A stretch of 64,000 nucleotides of DNA from Epiperipatus broadwayi (GCA_028023455.1 JAQFVV010000020.1:12934385-12998384); one strand, 5' to 3'; shown: positions 27,700 to 41,220, counted from the stretch's first letter. Made by a program: numbers and translations. The notes: generated by a model not told the origin, from the letters alone.

Positions 27700-28885
27700 T
27701 ATTGTGATAAATAATCTAGTTAAATGGCCATCAATATCAATAATGGTCTTCACGATGCTTGTTTAGAAGCCATTAATAGGATTATACTTGTCTGTTCATC
27801 AATATACGTAAAATGAGCTAGCAATGTCTATAAGAGTCTTTGATCTATATAAATTTTGGTGATATGGGGATCTTATGATTTTATTGACATGAGTAAAATA
27901 TAAGAGTGTCATTTTTTCATTAGTCATCCAAGTCATGTGTAGTAAAAATGCACCGAATGAGTTTGAACTCAGTACACTCTAAACAGATATTTATCTAGAT
28001 TTAAAACAATCTAGTGGCACTCGTTGGAAAACACATGGACTTAGCTAAACTGAATAGAAGTGATCCCATCCCTTTTCCAACTTATTAACTTTATATAATA
28101 TGTTTTATAAGTTGTCATGAATAGCACCAGTGTGTGCATATGACCATGAATGGTCTTATATAGTTGGAAAGAAGAATAGGAAGGATTCTTTGTTAAAAAA
28201 ACCTAGTATTGGAGATAAGCAAAATGCACTCCAGGGATCTCACCGTGGGTAATTTTATTCAGATGCTATATTTAATATTATTTTATTTGATGACAATGGT
28301 CAGTATGTTTTAATTGTTCAAATGACTTCCCCAATATCTAAATATTCTAAATCTTTAATGATAATAGTTTTAATTTTCATTGTTGTTATTTTATATGGAG
28401 AAATGAGATAATTTATTTATTTCATTATTAGTGTGACAGAATTAATGTTTAGGATAGTTGCAAACGGGCTATAATGTTATATTTAATTAATTAGAAATAG
28501 ACACCCAAATAGAGCATGATATGCATATATTCTTATTTATGTGTTGGCGTCATCCTTATTTAATTATAAATTATATGTTAGCTAACACAGTAAATTCATT
28601 TCTCATTTAATGTTACTTGGTTAAAAATAATGAACCGCTGGAGCATATCATATATCCTGTTTAGTGTTTAGTTATTGAATTATAGCAACAATCATTTTAT
28701 CACTCATCAATATATAGATTTATAATCAGTTATAAAGTAACAGCCTTTTTATAATTCATCATTACAATATTTATTCATACTGTTATAATGGCACAGATTG
28801 TGAGTATATTTTAATAATTGATAATTTTCATCATTTCATTTATTTATATTCTGTTATAATATATATATATATTATGCCAAACATT
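27700..28885. other. Non-coding stretch, possible tRNA-like relic at 27945-28080
   Basis: Mostly AT-rich. The patch 27945-28080 is more complex and on the minus strand contains GAGTTCAAACTC, which fits a pol III B box, but no A box or second copy was found. No gene recognised. Confidence 0.35.
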
Positions 28886-28889
28886 TCTC

Positions 28890-29197
28890 TTAAAAACAAT
28901 GGATGGTTGAAGATTTGGAGGATGGAGGAAGCCTGTCCATTAAAGTTTAAAGATTTGCTGTCTTAATACAAAATGAACACTGATTATATATATATATATA
29001 TATGTGGGTGTCTGTGGAGGGAGAGACGATGAACTGGACCAACTGATGAGTGCCGATTCAGCATGGAATATGGATATTGGAGATCATTTATCTTTTTCAC
29101 ATGTATGTGGTCATGTGTATCAGTTGTATAAGATGGAATGGATAAGTGTAGAGAACTTGAAAGTCTGAGTTCAAATCCGTTATAATTACATTAAAAA
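28890..29197 (+). repeat. Ribozyme-bearing repeat family 2, copy A
   Basis: A ~300-bp unit homologous along its length with 50926-51215. It shares a 5' part (CAATGG...GGATGG..GAAG, then GCTnTCTTAATA and a GTGATT or CTGATT phrase), a (TA)n tract, a hammerhead region, TTGGAGATCATTTATCTTT, a GTGGTCAtGTGtAT segment and a tRNA-like 3' end with B box GTTCAAATCC (29169-29178). A-box-like TATCAGTTGTATAAG lies at 29119-29133. TTAAAAA flanks both sides (28890-28896 and 29191-29197) as a possible but low-complexity target duplication. The organisation resembles a SINE-like retroposon with an upstream ribozyme. Confidence 0.78.
29028..29088 (+). ncRNA. Hammerhead ribozyme relic, family 2 copy A (GAAA box mutated)
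   Basis: CTGATGA is intact at 29043-29049. Stem II survives as TGC/GCA (29051-29053 with 29061-29063). Stem I is CCAA (29039-29042) with TTGG (29077-29080), extended by GATGA (29028-29032) with TCATT (29084-29088). The GAAA box reads GGAA here (29065-29068), so this copy should be inactive. Comparison with copy B, whose GAAA is intact, shows the ancestral repeat had a complete ribozyme. Confidence 0.72.
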
Positions 29198-29204
29198 ATA
29201 GTAA

Positions 29205-29930
29205 GTGTTAAAAATTAAAAAAATGTATTTAACTTGTAAAAAAAAATACTATTATTTTTGAAGTGCTGAATATTATGAGTGAAATGTTACATAAAGAGTT
29301 CAACATTTGAGAAATGAAAAGAATACAGTAGAAGCATGATAATTATAAATAGCAAAAGTATACTGAAGGAAAGTAAATCAAGTTAGGCAATGTTTTTTGA
29401 AGCAGAAGAGTTATGGAAATCACTTCAGAAGAACAATAAACTTGATTATATTTATAAACAGAGAAAGCTCAACAACTAAGAATTGATGAGAGAAAAAACA
29501 TTGTAGATTGTTTGCTATTTAAGTCTATAGAAAAATAATAAGCTAATATGATCTATTCTACATATAAGAACAATGTTTTTAATAACAAATTTGAAGCCTT
29601 AGATCAAATAAGAAGCTATGCAAAAAGAAAAATAATTTTTGGCTATAAATAAAACTATTTTTAGAAATAAACTTGGAAATATAGGAGACATAACTGGGGC
29701 AAGGCAGATCATATCTGAGATAAATAATTATCCAGTATGGTAAAACCTAAACTACTGATCATCCAAGTACAAAAAAGCAAAAACAACAGATATAACTAAG
29801 GATAATTTTGCTTATATATTAACTGTCTAAAAGTGGTCATCTATCAGAGGCACATTTTGAATGACAACATATTAACAGTTTTACATTGAGATAAACTAAA
29901 TGATACTAGCTGAATGATGATACAGTACAA
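29205..29930. other. AT-rich non-coding stretch
   Basis: A/K-codon-rich sequence without a sustained frame. Nothing recognised. Confidence 0.35.
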
Positions 29931-29939
29931 GAATGCTAT

Positions 29940-30480
29940 GGTGAGACTCTCTATTCAATTTGAAATATATGATAAAATAAAGACATAAGATAGATTTCTG
30001 GGATGCTCGAAACATATAGGTTTTAACATTAAGAAGTATATAAAATACACTCCACAATGGCCTAGTTATTGTAGAAATTCTCTAACTACTATCCTATTAT
30101 AATCAATAGGAGAATCTCCACAACAAACAATGACTAACATAATAATTCATTTGAAATAATTATTCAGCTACTTTTTTGTAATTTAATAAACTATAAAAAT
30201 ATTATATTAAAAACACAGATTAAATTAATTGGAATAATGAATGCTATCCTATGGATATCTTAGGGATCATGATTATTATTCTTTTCTAAAATATAATAAC
30301 AATTACTGGTAGTTAGATAATTGAATAACAAGAGGGATTTTATTCAGATCCAATTATCTAAAGAATAATTACCCTCACAATTACAAACATAAACTAAATT
30401 CACTATTTGAAACTTAATCTAATCATAATAATCATACATTGAGATTAATAATAATAATATAATCACCTACTTTAAATGAT
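29940..30480 (+). repeat. Dispersed repeat family R2, copy 1
   Basis: Aligns with the reverse complement of 45580-46030. Shared landmarks in order: AACATTAA, ATACTCC-like CACTCC..CAATGGC, TAG.TAT..TAGAAAT, GGAGAATCTCCACAACA, CAATGACTAA, CTATGGATATCT, ATTATT.TCTT, ACAATTACT, TAGATAATTG, GAGGGATTTTA and AGATCCAAT. Neither copy has a recognised open frame or terminal repeat, so the class is unknown. Confidence 0.75.
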
Positions 30481-30489
30481 TTATTAAAC

Positions 30490-33400
30490 TTATAAATATG
30501 CTTTTGCCTTGCTTAGAATAGATAATGGTATGAGATAAAAACATACCCAATCCTTATCATTGTCTATACTTTATTGAGTGTAATGATTATCAATTTCACA
30601 ATAGCCCTTATTACTTAATAGATGCTTATAATATAATTGAATCAACATTATATAATTGTTATTTCTAAATGCTTCTCTCATTCCCATCTGCATCCTAGAT
30701 AACCACCATACCCTATAACCCCCCAACAGAGCTAAGCCATAGAGTAGTAGCAATATAAGAATCTTATCAATAAATAGAGATGTAATTTAAATTATAAATT
30801 TATTCTATCTAATATAGCATTGGTGATGGGGCATTTATTTGGGCATAAGTGATAGGTGAAGAGAGTAGAGGTTACAGGGTGGGTGAATGAATATAATGTG
30901 ATTTCTAAATCATATGAAACAATAAACTGTCATATTAACAATAATTAAATTTAAACGAATCTATTACTTGTGAGAATCATGAATACTGAACTTCAACTTA
31001 AAGTCACTACTGTCAAGAAAGTTTAACTATTCTGCATACTGGCATAAATATCTCCATGTGTCTATCTATGATTATTAACTAATGCATAATATTAAAATAT
31101 TTAATTTGAGCTAATAATATGAGCACGAGGATATCCATTTTTCTTTTAACATAATACCAAAAAAAAAATTACCGATTTGGTATAGTTTATACCAAGATCT
31201 CCGAGACGTTCTTGTGGAGATTAAGCATATAAAAAAATAACAATAATAATAAATTAATTTAAGCATTAAAAAATCTACCTGTATATTATAGGCAATAGGA
31301 AGAAATACATGTCAACATTTAATCATTAAAATAAAAGTTTTCTTTTTTTTTTTAGTTCAGACTTGAAAGTTTAAACGGAAATATACGTGTAACTCACAAT
31401 GATAACGATGAATTAACAACATTAAAAAAACATACAAACATTGCTCCTGCAGGCTGAAGTAAAATTTGACAAAAGCTGTAATAATTTCCAATGTTCTTAG
31501 AATTTTCTAATAGATATCATATACAGCCTTTGTGCATATTGGAATCACTTATTGGTCATACAAAATAAATATATCCCACTCGATAAGACTATCCAGAACG
31601 TATATGGTAAAAACAGTTCAGAGGGGATCTTATCTCAACAAAACATTTATTACAAGAAAACATTATTTTACAACACATCAATGATGAATTTAACATTTTA
31701 CCTTTACATTAAACACAGACTTGATTAAATAACATTAAATTATATAATTTTGTACACTTGATACTTGAAGACACTTCCTCATATTTATTGTCTTAATTAC
31801 ATTTATCACTCTATTTGCTCATTTATCGATAATAAACAATAAAAGCTCTTAATAAGCTAAGGCAAACAGTACCAAAGAGTCAACTGATTAGCAATATGCA
31901 AGAATTTTTTTGCTCGTAAAAATGTTAGTAATAGAATATTGGCAAGAAAAAAAAATTAAATATTAAATTTACAAATGCTAACTAATAATAAACAAATAAC
32001 TTTTTACAATTTTAAATGTAAGATTTCATGTAATAAATAATTAGCAAATAATAAATAAAATTAAAAAAAATCACATTAATTAATATGTGTCTATCTGTCC
32101 TCTATGGCACGTGGATTCTGCTATTACAAATTGGATATTATAAGTAATAATGCAAAATATGAATGAAGTGTAAGATGATGTAAAATGGACATACACCCAC
32201 ACATATAAGTTAAATCTTGGATGAGAGAAGTCAGTGAGTTAGAAAATCAATGAACAAACACCTGTTATGGCCTTACAGACTAACATTCCTATTAATTTAG
32301 CTCTCATAGTAACAATCCTTGATATTTTCCATCTTACTCTCCCACTAACAGACACACATAACCTAAAATTTTAATAACTGGTATGCCCAACTAAGGCCTT
32401 GATAATTTTTAACTAAATTTAAAATACTAAATTATATCACAATTAATTTTTTTCCTAATAGTTATCTCTGGTCACTATTGGTACAATGTGAACCACATTT
32501 CTTCCTGGTACCAACCTGGAAGGTCACTATATATATATATAGTAACCTTTAGCTTTTCACTTGAAACTAAATGTTAAATTATATCTTAACCTAATATTTA
32601 AAAAAAAAAAAAATTCAGTAGTTTAATTTCTATGATAATAAACTTTGTCACTACTTAATAGTCCTACGTTAGCTATATGACAAGTCAATTTATACGAATT
32701 TTTATAACTTTAAAAGTGATTACAGTAGCTTGTTTCTAATATTTTAAATCCCATAAGTATCTCTTTCTAACTTTAAATGTTTAACATTAGGGACATTACT
32801 AACCTAAGGTGGTAAGTAATTTAACTGTAAAATAATAAACCATCTTAGTATAATTATTAGTGTCTTAAAATTCATTAGTAGTGTAAAACTTAAAAGTCAA
32901 GTTCAAACACTTAAGTCTGTGTTGCTAAAGTTTAAGTTAACTGTAGAAAAATGCCTTATTTAATTTAATTATAATATTTTAATTAAATAGTTCCAAATTT
33001 AATTAATTAAAGAAGAAGTAGTAATAAGACAAATAATTTTAAAAGTAAAAAATACATTAATGGATGTGTGAATATGTGCTTTATAAAACTGTAATTTCTT
33101 TAAAAAAAACTTCCTTGTTAAAGTTAATGTTAAAAGTATTTTTTAACATCTTTATTTTAAAAAGATAGTTTAAAATATTCTGGATTCTTAAATAAATTAA
33201 ATATGAATTTAAAGTAAAATATTATAAATAATACTGTTGAAGATAATTTAATTTTCATTATTGTAATATTTTCAGTTTATTATAATATTTATCTTTCTAA
33301 ATAATTTTTTTTTTTTTTTAAATGTAATAATTAATTTGTATGTCTAAACAAAATTATTTTCCAGAAAGCTGAGGAATATGCAGATTGCATAATTTCCTAG

Positions 33401-35220
33401 GATTTTAATAAATTTTGATCTCTGATCAACACAGGTCAAATGGGAGTAAATTAAAATGTCAATTTCACTCATCAAAAATTAGTCACATGACTTATGTTAT
33501 AAATAGAGCTAATGAATACACTAATACATGCTTGCTTGCTTTTATTTGCTTATAATTGTTCAGTTCCTTTAATTTGCTGCCATTAATTAAATTTTTAATT
33601 TCTTTTTAATCAATATTATTTCCTTAAAACTTAAAATAATGAGTTGCTAAAACTAACTTCATCCACATTCAACTTTTAAACTAATAACTTCAAGTGCTTA
33701 AGATTTACATTACATGTAAAACATTATGGAAAAGTCAACTGAATATTCAACAATGGTTAAATCATTTTTATTTGAATTTCATGCTTTGCTGGAGTTAAGA
33801 ATAAAAAACTATTGTCAATCCTATTACCTAAGAACTTTCATTAATTCTATTATTTACATAATAACTAAAATTATTATTACTGATAAAGTCTTTTAATTAT
33901 AATTTCTTTAAAAAATATTTATCAAAAATATTTTTTTTCTGATAAACTTTTCATTTTTCAAAGCAAGGTTACTTGGGAGTTTGTTTCATTATTAAATGAA
34001 GAACTTTTGATTTCAAATAGTAAAACCTGTGTTATAATAATAATGTTTTATAAATGTCTTACTTGATGTTATATACACTTGAAAAAGAAAATATTTAATT
34101 TATTCAACTTATATAATTTGAACATATGCTTTATTTATGCTATTTATCTTAAAAGAGATCTGTTTTATTTGGACATGAAAATAATTTTACTTAATAAACT
34201 ATATTTGTTATGTCAAGTTAAATTAAGAAAGTACAATTTTCTTTGCAACATGAAATTGAAATATTTGACTTTTACTATTTATGACATTATATTCTATGAA
34301 ATATTTTTAAACATAATATTCCTAAAATATTAATGGAAATTTATTTTGAAATTGATTATTATTATTCCAAAAATTATATTCTTTTATAGACAACTGAAAA
34401 TATTTTTACAAAGAGTTAAAGATATAAATGTTCCTGAATTATCATATGTATCCAAGTTTATTTATGACCTTATCCTGTGCTTATTGCAAGATATCTATCT
34501 GTTTTCTTCTTACTATATTATTATTAGTCTAACTCTGTTCTACTTATAAAATATAATTTTTTAAAAAAGAATTGCTCCTAATGTTATCACCCAAAAGAAG
34601 GGATTTCCAAAAGATATAGAGTTAATATATATTAAATTATGAAATATGTATCATTACTGGTGCTTTCATCCATGAAACATTTGCATCCACATGAATTGCA
34701 TGTGTATTTATGCTAGCATCTCTAAATATTTTGGGCTTAATTTTTAGTGTGCAAAGTAATGTTTGTGTGACTCAACCATGCTGTTATAGTAAGCAAGATA
34801 CCTGCAGTGTTTTCAGTTTTATTTTTTCAGTGACTGAATCCTGTTAAATAGTAGAAACCAAGATGAAAGATTTTTATTTTATTTTATATTTGGCAAGAGA
34901 GCTTAGTTTTGATATAAAATATTCTGTTTTCAAAGTGATTATTATTATCTGCATTTTTATTTGTATCATTTTGTATATTACTTATGTAGTATATTGTCAA
35001 AAGTTCTCAGAATATTTAGAATTTTATAATGATATATTTTAAATGTATTATGTGTGCCCTTCTTAAGAAATTATTTATTTTGAATGTAAATGCAAATACT
35101 GAAAAAGATAGAAGCTAGTCTATATTTTTATTGCTTATTTTATGCCATAATTTTACTAAGCTATATTTAGCAACAATTATCTGTTTATTGGTTTTACATA
35201 TCAATTACTTGTTGTTATTT
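30490..35220. other. AT-rich non-coding stretch
   Basis: No gene recognised. Contains poly-A and poly-T runs and one strong palindrome at 32520-32549 (listed separately). Open frames near 34079-34549 are hydrophobic AT-codon junk. Confidence 0.45.
32520..32549. repeat. AT-core palindrome
   Basis: AAGGTCACTAT and ATAGTAACCTT flank a (TA)n core, a near-perfect 30-bp palindrome (one mismatched pair) that could extrude as a cruciform. It is preceded by another small inverted repeat built on CCTGGTACCAACCTGG. Confidence 0.8.
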
Positions 35221-35224
35221 ATTT

Positions 35225-35485
35225 AAGACATTGTAGCATTAGTTTATCTCTTATATTGAGTGTATTTTATCTTGTCAGTATAGTGTAAAGAGATTGGGAC
35301 ATTAATTTCTCTCTTAATAATGTTTATCTTGCCTGTATATTTTGATGGAGAATTCACCTTGGATTCTCTCATATATTATTATATTTTTAAAGAGATTTAG
35401 CATTGATCTCTCTCTTGATGCATATCTTGCCAGTGTATTTTAACAGAGATTTAGCTTATAAACTCTCTTATATTTATTATATCTT
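35225..35485. repeat. Degenerate minisatellite, variable period ~60-100 bp
   Basis: The phrase TATCTTGCCaGTgTATtTT followed by AGAGATT, TAGCATT and TCTCTCTT recurs at about 35270, 35327 and 35425, with a more decayed occurrence upstream. Non-coding. Confidence 0.6.
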
Positions 35486-35489
35486 TTCC

Positions 35490-38440
35490 AATAAATCATA
35501 TTGTTATTTATTGTTTATCTAAGCATATAATGCTTTATTTAAGGCAAATCCCATATGTGATTATTGTTTTCTGATGGTTCAGTCTCATTACTTATATGAC
35601 TAGATATCAAGTCCTATGTCATCTATTGCCCTCAGATGTAAGTGCCTTTCCCTCTGAGTTCATGCCATTTTACTTTGCCTTTATCTCATAATTAATCTTG
35701 TTCATAATGTATTTTTGCATAAAGCCATGTGTAGTGTATTACCATGACTTTATCCTACCAATTTATATATTTTAACAGGTATTGAGAGAATCCACCCTTA
35801 CCACTAGTTATACTCTTAGTATATCTGAATGAAGGTTGTTTTGTTGTTTGACATGTAAAGCCTGTAGCTGTGCTTTGACAGCACTTCAAAATATAAATCT
35901 GATAAATATTTAATCAAAATTTTAAAATTGCACTTGGCTGCAATAAATAATATAGATCTTTCTTCACAGCCATTTCCCTACTGGATTGATAAGTTTATGG
36001 TTTGTAAAAGTATTAAACACATTCAAAAGGGATACTATAATGTGTATAGAGAGTTTTATTAACCATCCATTTTATTATTTATTTATTTTTATTTATGGTA
36101 AAATTGTGAACTAAGATTTTCTGACATCTTAAAGTTTTGTTTAATATATCTGGAAAAGTTTGTCTTGATGTTATTGTAAGATAATAGAGTTGTTATTTGT
36201 TTTAATGTCAAAATAAATATTATTTTATTGTTAATTCAATTTCTTGGTTTTTATCATCAGCCATACACCTTCAGAAATCTGTATATTATATAACTTATCA
36301 TAATTGAAATTACATGAATATTGGAATTTTGACATAAGAGTTACTTTCTTAAAATTACATTTAAGATGTTAAGAGAGTATCTAATAAAGTGATGATTTTA
36401 TTTAGTAGAATAATTATAATTGTTTATTCGTTATTAAAGATCATTTTAGTCAATTTTATTTAGTGATGAAAGATCACAGTACTTGTTTTGAAATCACTTT
36501 TCCTATTTAGAAAGTTATTTTATTAATCATCATATATTCAAATAATAGAATTGCTTTTTCAAATTTAGAAAATATTTTAAGATTTATTAAGGTGGTATTT
36601 AAGTAACCATAAAATTCCTTATCCACTCATTATATCTGCATACTTTCCTAGTAAATTATTTTATTTTAAATTAAGAATTTATTATGTTTATTTTAAATTT
36701 TAATATTATTGTTATAATTTTGAGAGAGATTATCTTAGGGATAAGAGTAAGTCTCACTGTTTTGTTACTAGAATCTCATTCTTTGTTTAATAGTACTCTA
36801 GAATTAAAAGAAAATAATAAAGTTTATAATCATTAAATATTATTCATATGAACTCTGAGATACTCATTTAAGTACAATCTTATTAAAAAAATATTTTTAC
36901 TTAAGAAAAAATTGATTTAAAAAAAAATTAATGTGGCAAAGATATAAGAATACCTGCTTCTATTTTATCAAATAATTTAATAGTAGGTCTAATCATGGCA
37001 ATCAGATGCTTATTATAATGGTCAAAGATGTTGTAGTTGGTAATTGTGCGTAAAAAGAGGAATTTCAAAGTAACCTAGCAATTTAGTGACATATGCTTTA
37101 AAAAAATTAACAGCCATTATATTTTCAAGAGTGAGCATAAGAGGTCCCCTCCCCTTAACTTGATAGTATTGCCTTTATCTTAGTAATAATTATTACAATT
37201 ATTTACCACTATGCTCTTGATATTGTGGCATATGACATTCAAATCCTCTTCTGAGCTTAGCCTATAATGTTATCATTTGACCAATGTTATCATTTAGCTA
37301 TATATTATTTAGCCTGTATTATTATTTTGGTGGCTTTTGTGAGATTGTTAATCTCATTTGTTGACCCTTTTAAGTAGTTGTATACTTGGCTTGCACAATG
37401 TGTTTGGCCATTTGGTTGGTGAGGGGAACCAGTTGATCAGTGTTGTAGCTCATTGTTCACATTCTTTCTGATTACATTATATATATAGTGGTGTTTTGCC
37501 ATATTAATACTAATATAAAACAAACACTAAATCAGAGTTTTAATATATTTATTCAATTATTAGCATCAACTATGTTTTCAATGCTTTCACCTTTTATTCA
37601 TGATTACTCTGTTGAAAAAAAAACCCATTTTATATAAATGTATGTATATATAAACAATCAAATAAAATATAATTCTATATATTAAGGTTTGTATTAATAA
37701 AAACTGTTATAGTTAAAAACAAGTTTCAGAGACTTATGTATTGCCATATTAAAATAATATATTTTATAGTGAAAAAAAGGATGTATGACCTATTTCTAAT
37801 TTAATTAGTCATGTTATTATTATTTTATTGTAATGATATATACTGTATAGCATTTTCAATTCATAACTATAAATTGTTTACACTTGATATTTTCTGTATT
37901 GGTTTTGTCCATCTTATATATTCCAATAATTACTTAAACACTATTTGATCTTTGGTTCATAATGTTATCATGATTAGCAAAGTACCATGGTTCTTTTATA
38001 TTTCTCTTTGGAATGATCTTGTTCAACATAAACAAATTTAACTTTGTACTGATCAAAAATGTGTTCATACTCCTTTTCAGGATCCAAGAATACAGACATA
38101 TGTGCTGAATTTGCCTTGCCTCTATTGTATATTTATTTATATTACCTAATTCTCATTGCTATAATAACTTGGGATGTATCACAATACATAGTTAAACATG
38201 CAAAGGAATTAAACAGTATATAAGATTTGTGAAAATTCTGCTTTATCAGTTTTATCTTTTACATTATTTATCAATCTATTTAAAATCAGCTGTTTGTCCT
38301 AATGCCTATATTAAAAATTTGATTACAAAATTTCTTTATTTTTGTTGCAATAAAGGAAATATAGATATAGCAATACAAGGCCTATTATTTTTTATACTTG
38401 AATTTTTTTCACCATATTTTATAATTAATTTTTTTTAATT
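35490..38440. other. AT-rich non-coding stretch
   Basis: No gene recognised. A somewhat more complex patch at 37200-37470 has no coding signature. Confidence 0.4.
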
Positions 38441-38449
38441 ATTTTGTAA

Positions 38450-39150
38450 AGGATTTTTCCATTATATCTGATTTCAATTAGATCCTCTACATATTCCTCA
38501 ACACTGTGCTTTTTATCCAATTTACAATTACATAAAAAATAATTCTGATTTTAAAATCTTTAAAACTACCAACTTCATAAACAGTCAGATTGTGGATATA
38601 GTGTCACTAATCTCAATAGGATTAGTAATCATTTTGTAATCTAAATATTTTTTTCATTTCTATTAACAATTAAATAATAATATCTTAAACTTCCTGTGCC
38701 ATCCTCATTTTCAGTAGGCTATTGAAGCTTACATATAGTTTTCTATACATCTTCATTAAAACTTTAAAAAAATCCACACATGACCATCATCAATATACAT
38801 ATTATAAATCACATTTCCATCTTGCTTGAGTAATAGTGGCATCATTTTGTTTTCTTTCTTCACAAATGTTAAGCTACATATAATACTATTGCTGGAAAAT
38901 ACTATAATCTATGAGTCCCTCATTCTATAATATTCATTATTAAACATTGTTCTAATATTGTCATTTGTCCAATTTAACACATCAGCAATGGAATGGTTCT
39001 TTTATTTATCAAAACTGCTTCTTGCAAATGTGTCATAAAACTCTATTACATCAAATAATACCAGTTTGCAATCTTGTTTCATTTTAGTAGTTTTAACTGA
39101 CTCAATAAAATCAAAGAATGACAATATATTTTTTAAAACCACTCACTTTA
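38450..39150 (-). pseudogene. Possible reverse-transcriptase relic
   Basis: On the minus strand a frame near 39050-39130 reads KTTKMKQDCKLVLFDVIEFYDTF, resembling RT motif A (hydrophobic-FD-x-x-x-FY). About 100 codons further on, near 38790, the frame reads IYNMYIDDGHVW, an RT motif C (YxDD). That spacing is normal for RTs with longer palms, such as Penelope-like or other non-LTR relatives. Between them a partial frame (SLTFVKKENKMMPLLL) carries few stops. The remainder down to 38450 continues with long sub-frames. The class is not resolved, and the two short motifs in decayed sequence could be chance. No flanking repeat was found. Confidence 0.4.
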
Positions 39151-39589
39151 TAGCCACTCCACAATAATTCTCAATGTTTACAATAATATCACCCTCCAAA
39201 ATCTACTGTTAAGTCTAGAAGATAATTTACAATATATGACAATATTAGAAAAAAAGTATGTGGAAGTGTTGCATATGTTATCTCAAAATCATATTAATAA
39301 ATTGAAGAAGCTTACGAAAATGTGCTAAAAAGAAGTACAGATTTTAGAAAAATGGCACACATATTTAAAACAATGCCTAATAAATTTGCAATAACCAATT
39401 GAGTTAAAACTATTAAAATTTTTTCTATGAATTCTATTTGAAAATAAGTTTGTATGCATAAAGGACAAACTTAATAGGTTTATATTACTGAATCAAACAG
39501 ATTTCAGGGGAAAAGCTATACAGCAAATAAATAAACTGAAATTTGAAAAGATTGTTTCATAATATTAAAATGATGAAAATTCTCAATCA

Positions 39590-40110
39590 TTTTGCATCAG
39601 AAGGTAATTTAGCCACTGACAGGCACTGTTAATCATGTTATTAATTTGCTGATGTTATAGTGAATATGCAGGACACTCTCAATCCAAACACAATATAAAA
39701 AAAGAAATAAGAATAGCTATCTTATCTTTTTACCTAAATGCAATTATATAGACCAATCTAAAGTATTTTGAAATGAGAGCATGGAGATTTAATATTCATA
39801 ACTTTACATCCATTACATAATTAATTTAAAGCTAAACCAGTGAAAATTTGAAATTTACAACAGATAAACATTAGATGATATTAAAACCAATTTAATAACA
39901 ATATAATTTACAAGTGCAGTTTTCATTAGTAATTCTTAATCAGAAGGTAATCAGCTTTTGTTATTCATTGTTTAATCATGTTACTAACTCATTGATGTTA
40001 TAATGAGTATGCAGGATATTCTTAAACAATAAAGACTTTTAAAATATAAGAACAGCCATCTTATCATTGTGCTTAAATACAGCTATAATCTCATAGTAAG
40101 TGGAGACAAA
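39590..40110. repeat. ~170-bp direct duplication, period ~350 bp
   Basis: Unit 1 (39595-39760) and unit 2 (39940-40110) share ATCAGAAGGTAAT, TTAATCATGTTA, TGATGTTATA, GAATATGCAGGA or GAGTATGCAGGA, AATATAAAAA-like runs, and 'agC(T/C)ATCTTATC' followed by 'CTTAAATaCa' or 'CCTAAATGCA'. The intervening 180 bp may be part of the unit. Class unknown. Confidence 0.65.
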
Positions 40111-40119
40111 TTTAACAAT

Positions 40120-40990
40120 AGTATTAAATGATCTCAGAAAATAAAAAAGTAGGGATTGAGTGGAGGGAAAGGCTATTGTTTTTGACATGCTTCAAGATTC
40201 CAATAATATTTTTATTCCAAATAACTTTGGGGCAGAGTGAATTTATCTTTTTCTTAAAAGCATTAGTATAATTAACAAAATAGTAAGTTATTTTCAAAGA
40301 AATCAAGATGCTAATAAGAGTTTTTTTTTTATGAAGAGAAAGATATGCATTGGATGTCATCATGGCATTTATTGATTAATAAATAAAAAAAAAACACGAA
40401 ACTTATGAGGGGAACAGTAAAAGGAATACTATTCTCAATATATATTCTTTGTAAATGATTTATTAAGATTAAATTGCAGTTTATAATGGGTTGTTTAATC
40501 AATCCAAAATAAGAGTAAGGAAAGAAATACACTTCCTAGAGAGGAAAAATGACAAGATCATCCATAAAGAATATATGATTAACTGCTATATTAATTAATA
40601 GAATATATAAGCTAGTTAATTTTTCCTCTATTTTAATAAGAATGGGTTATGTAAGTAACAAAAATAGAACAAAGATGAACCTTTTTGAATAAAATTAAAG
40701 AGTTTAAACACTAGAGTAACTTTTTCTATCATTGAGTTATTTTCCTTTTCAATAAGTAAAATTGAAGAACAACTTTTCAATCAAAGATAAAGAATTTTAA
40801 ATTATCTTAACCCTTTGTAAAATTTTGGAAGTAAAATAAATAAATAAAAAACATGTTTCAAAAGAGAACATTAAATTAATAAAAAATATTCAGTTTGATC
40901 AATTATTATTTATATAAAAAATAATCTATAATTGTAGAGATAATGTGCACATTAAAAATACTTTTAATATGGTTTTATTTTCTTTACGAG
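40120..40990. other. AT-rich non-coding stretch
   Basis: Two overlapping minus-strand frames (40124-40532) of 67-79 codons have junk composition. No gene recognised. Confidence 0.35.
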
Positions 40991-40997
40991 TCCTTCT

Positions 40998-41220
40998 TTG
41001 ACATGTGTAATTTTCAGTTTCCATGTAGGTTTTCTTCTTGAAGGCTTCTCCCATTGTCAAATTTTCCCCATAATAGTTTCAGGCTATCATACAGAAAGAA
41101 TTTATCCACTTTTTTTTCAAATAATTTTCCATGTCAGGCTAACACAGACACTCATGCTCTTGGTTGAAAACAAGACTTGTTGCAGATTACTTCAGGGATA
41201 TGTTTCTACATTTCTCTAGT
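40998..41220 (+). pseudogene. Very weak C2H2 zinc-finger-like relic
   Basis: A 73-codon frame contains EGFSHCQIF, then GYHTERIYP and IFHVRLTQTL followed by VENK. The spacing of an 'HTE..YP' string and a following 'VENK' string is reminiscent of the HTGEKPY linkers of tandem C2H2 fingers, but most zinc-ligand Cys and His residues are missing. The local base composition is richer than its surroundings. I regard this as only suggestive; an unrelated open frame is about as likely. Confidence 0.18.

Noticed and set aside
34079-34549. Two consecutive plus-strand frames as a membrane-protein gene
   Set aside because: Runs of I, L, F, Y and N come from AT-rich codons; no conserved topology or motif.
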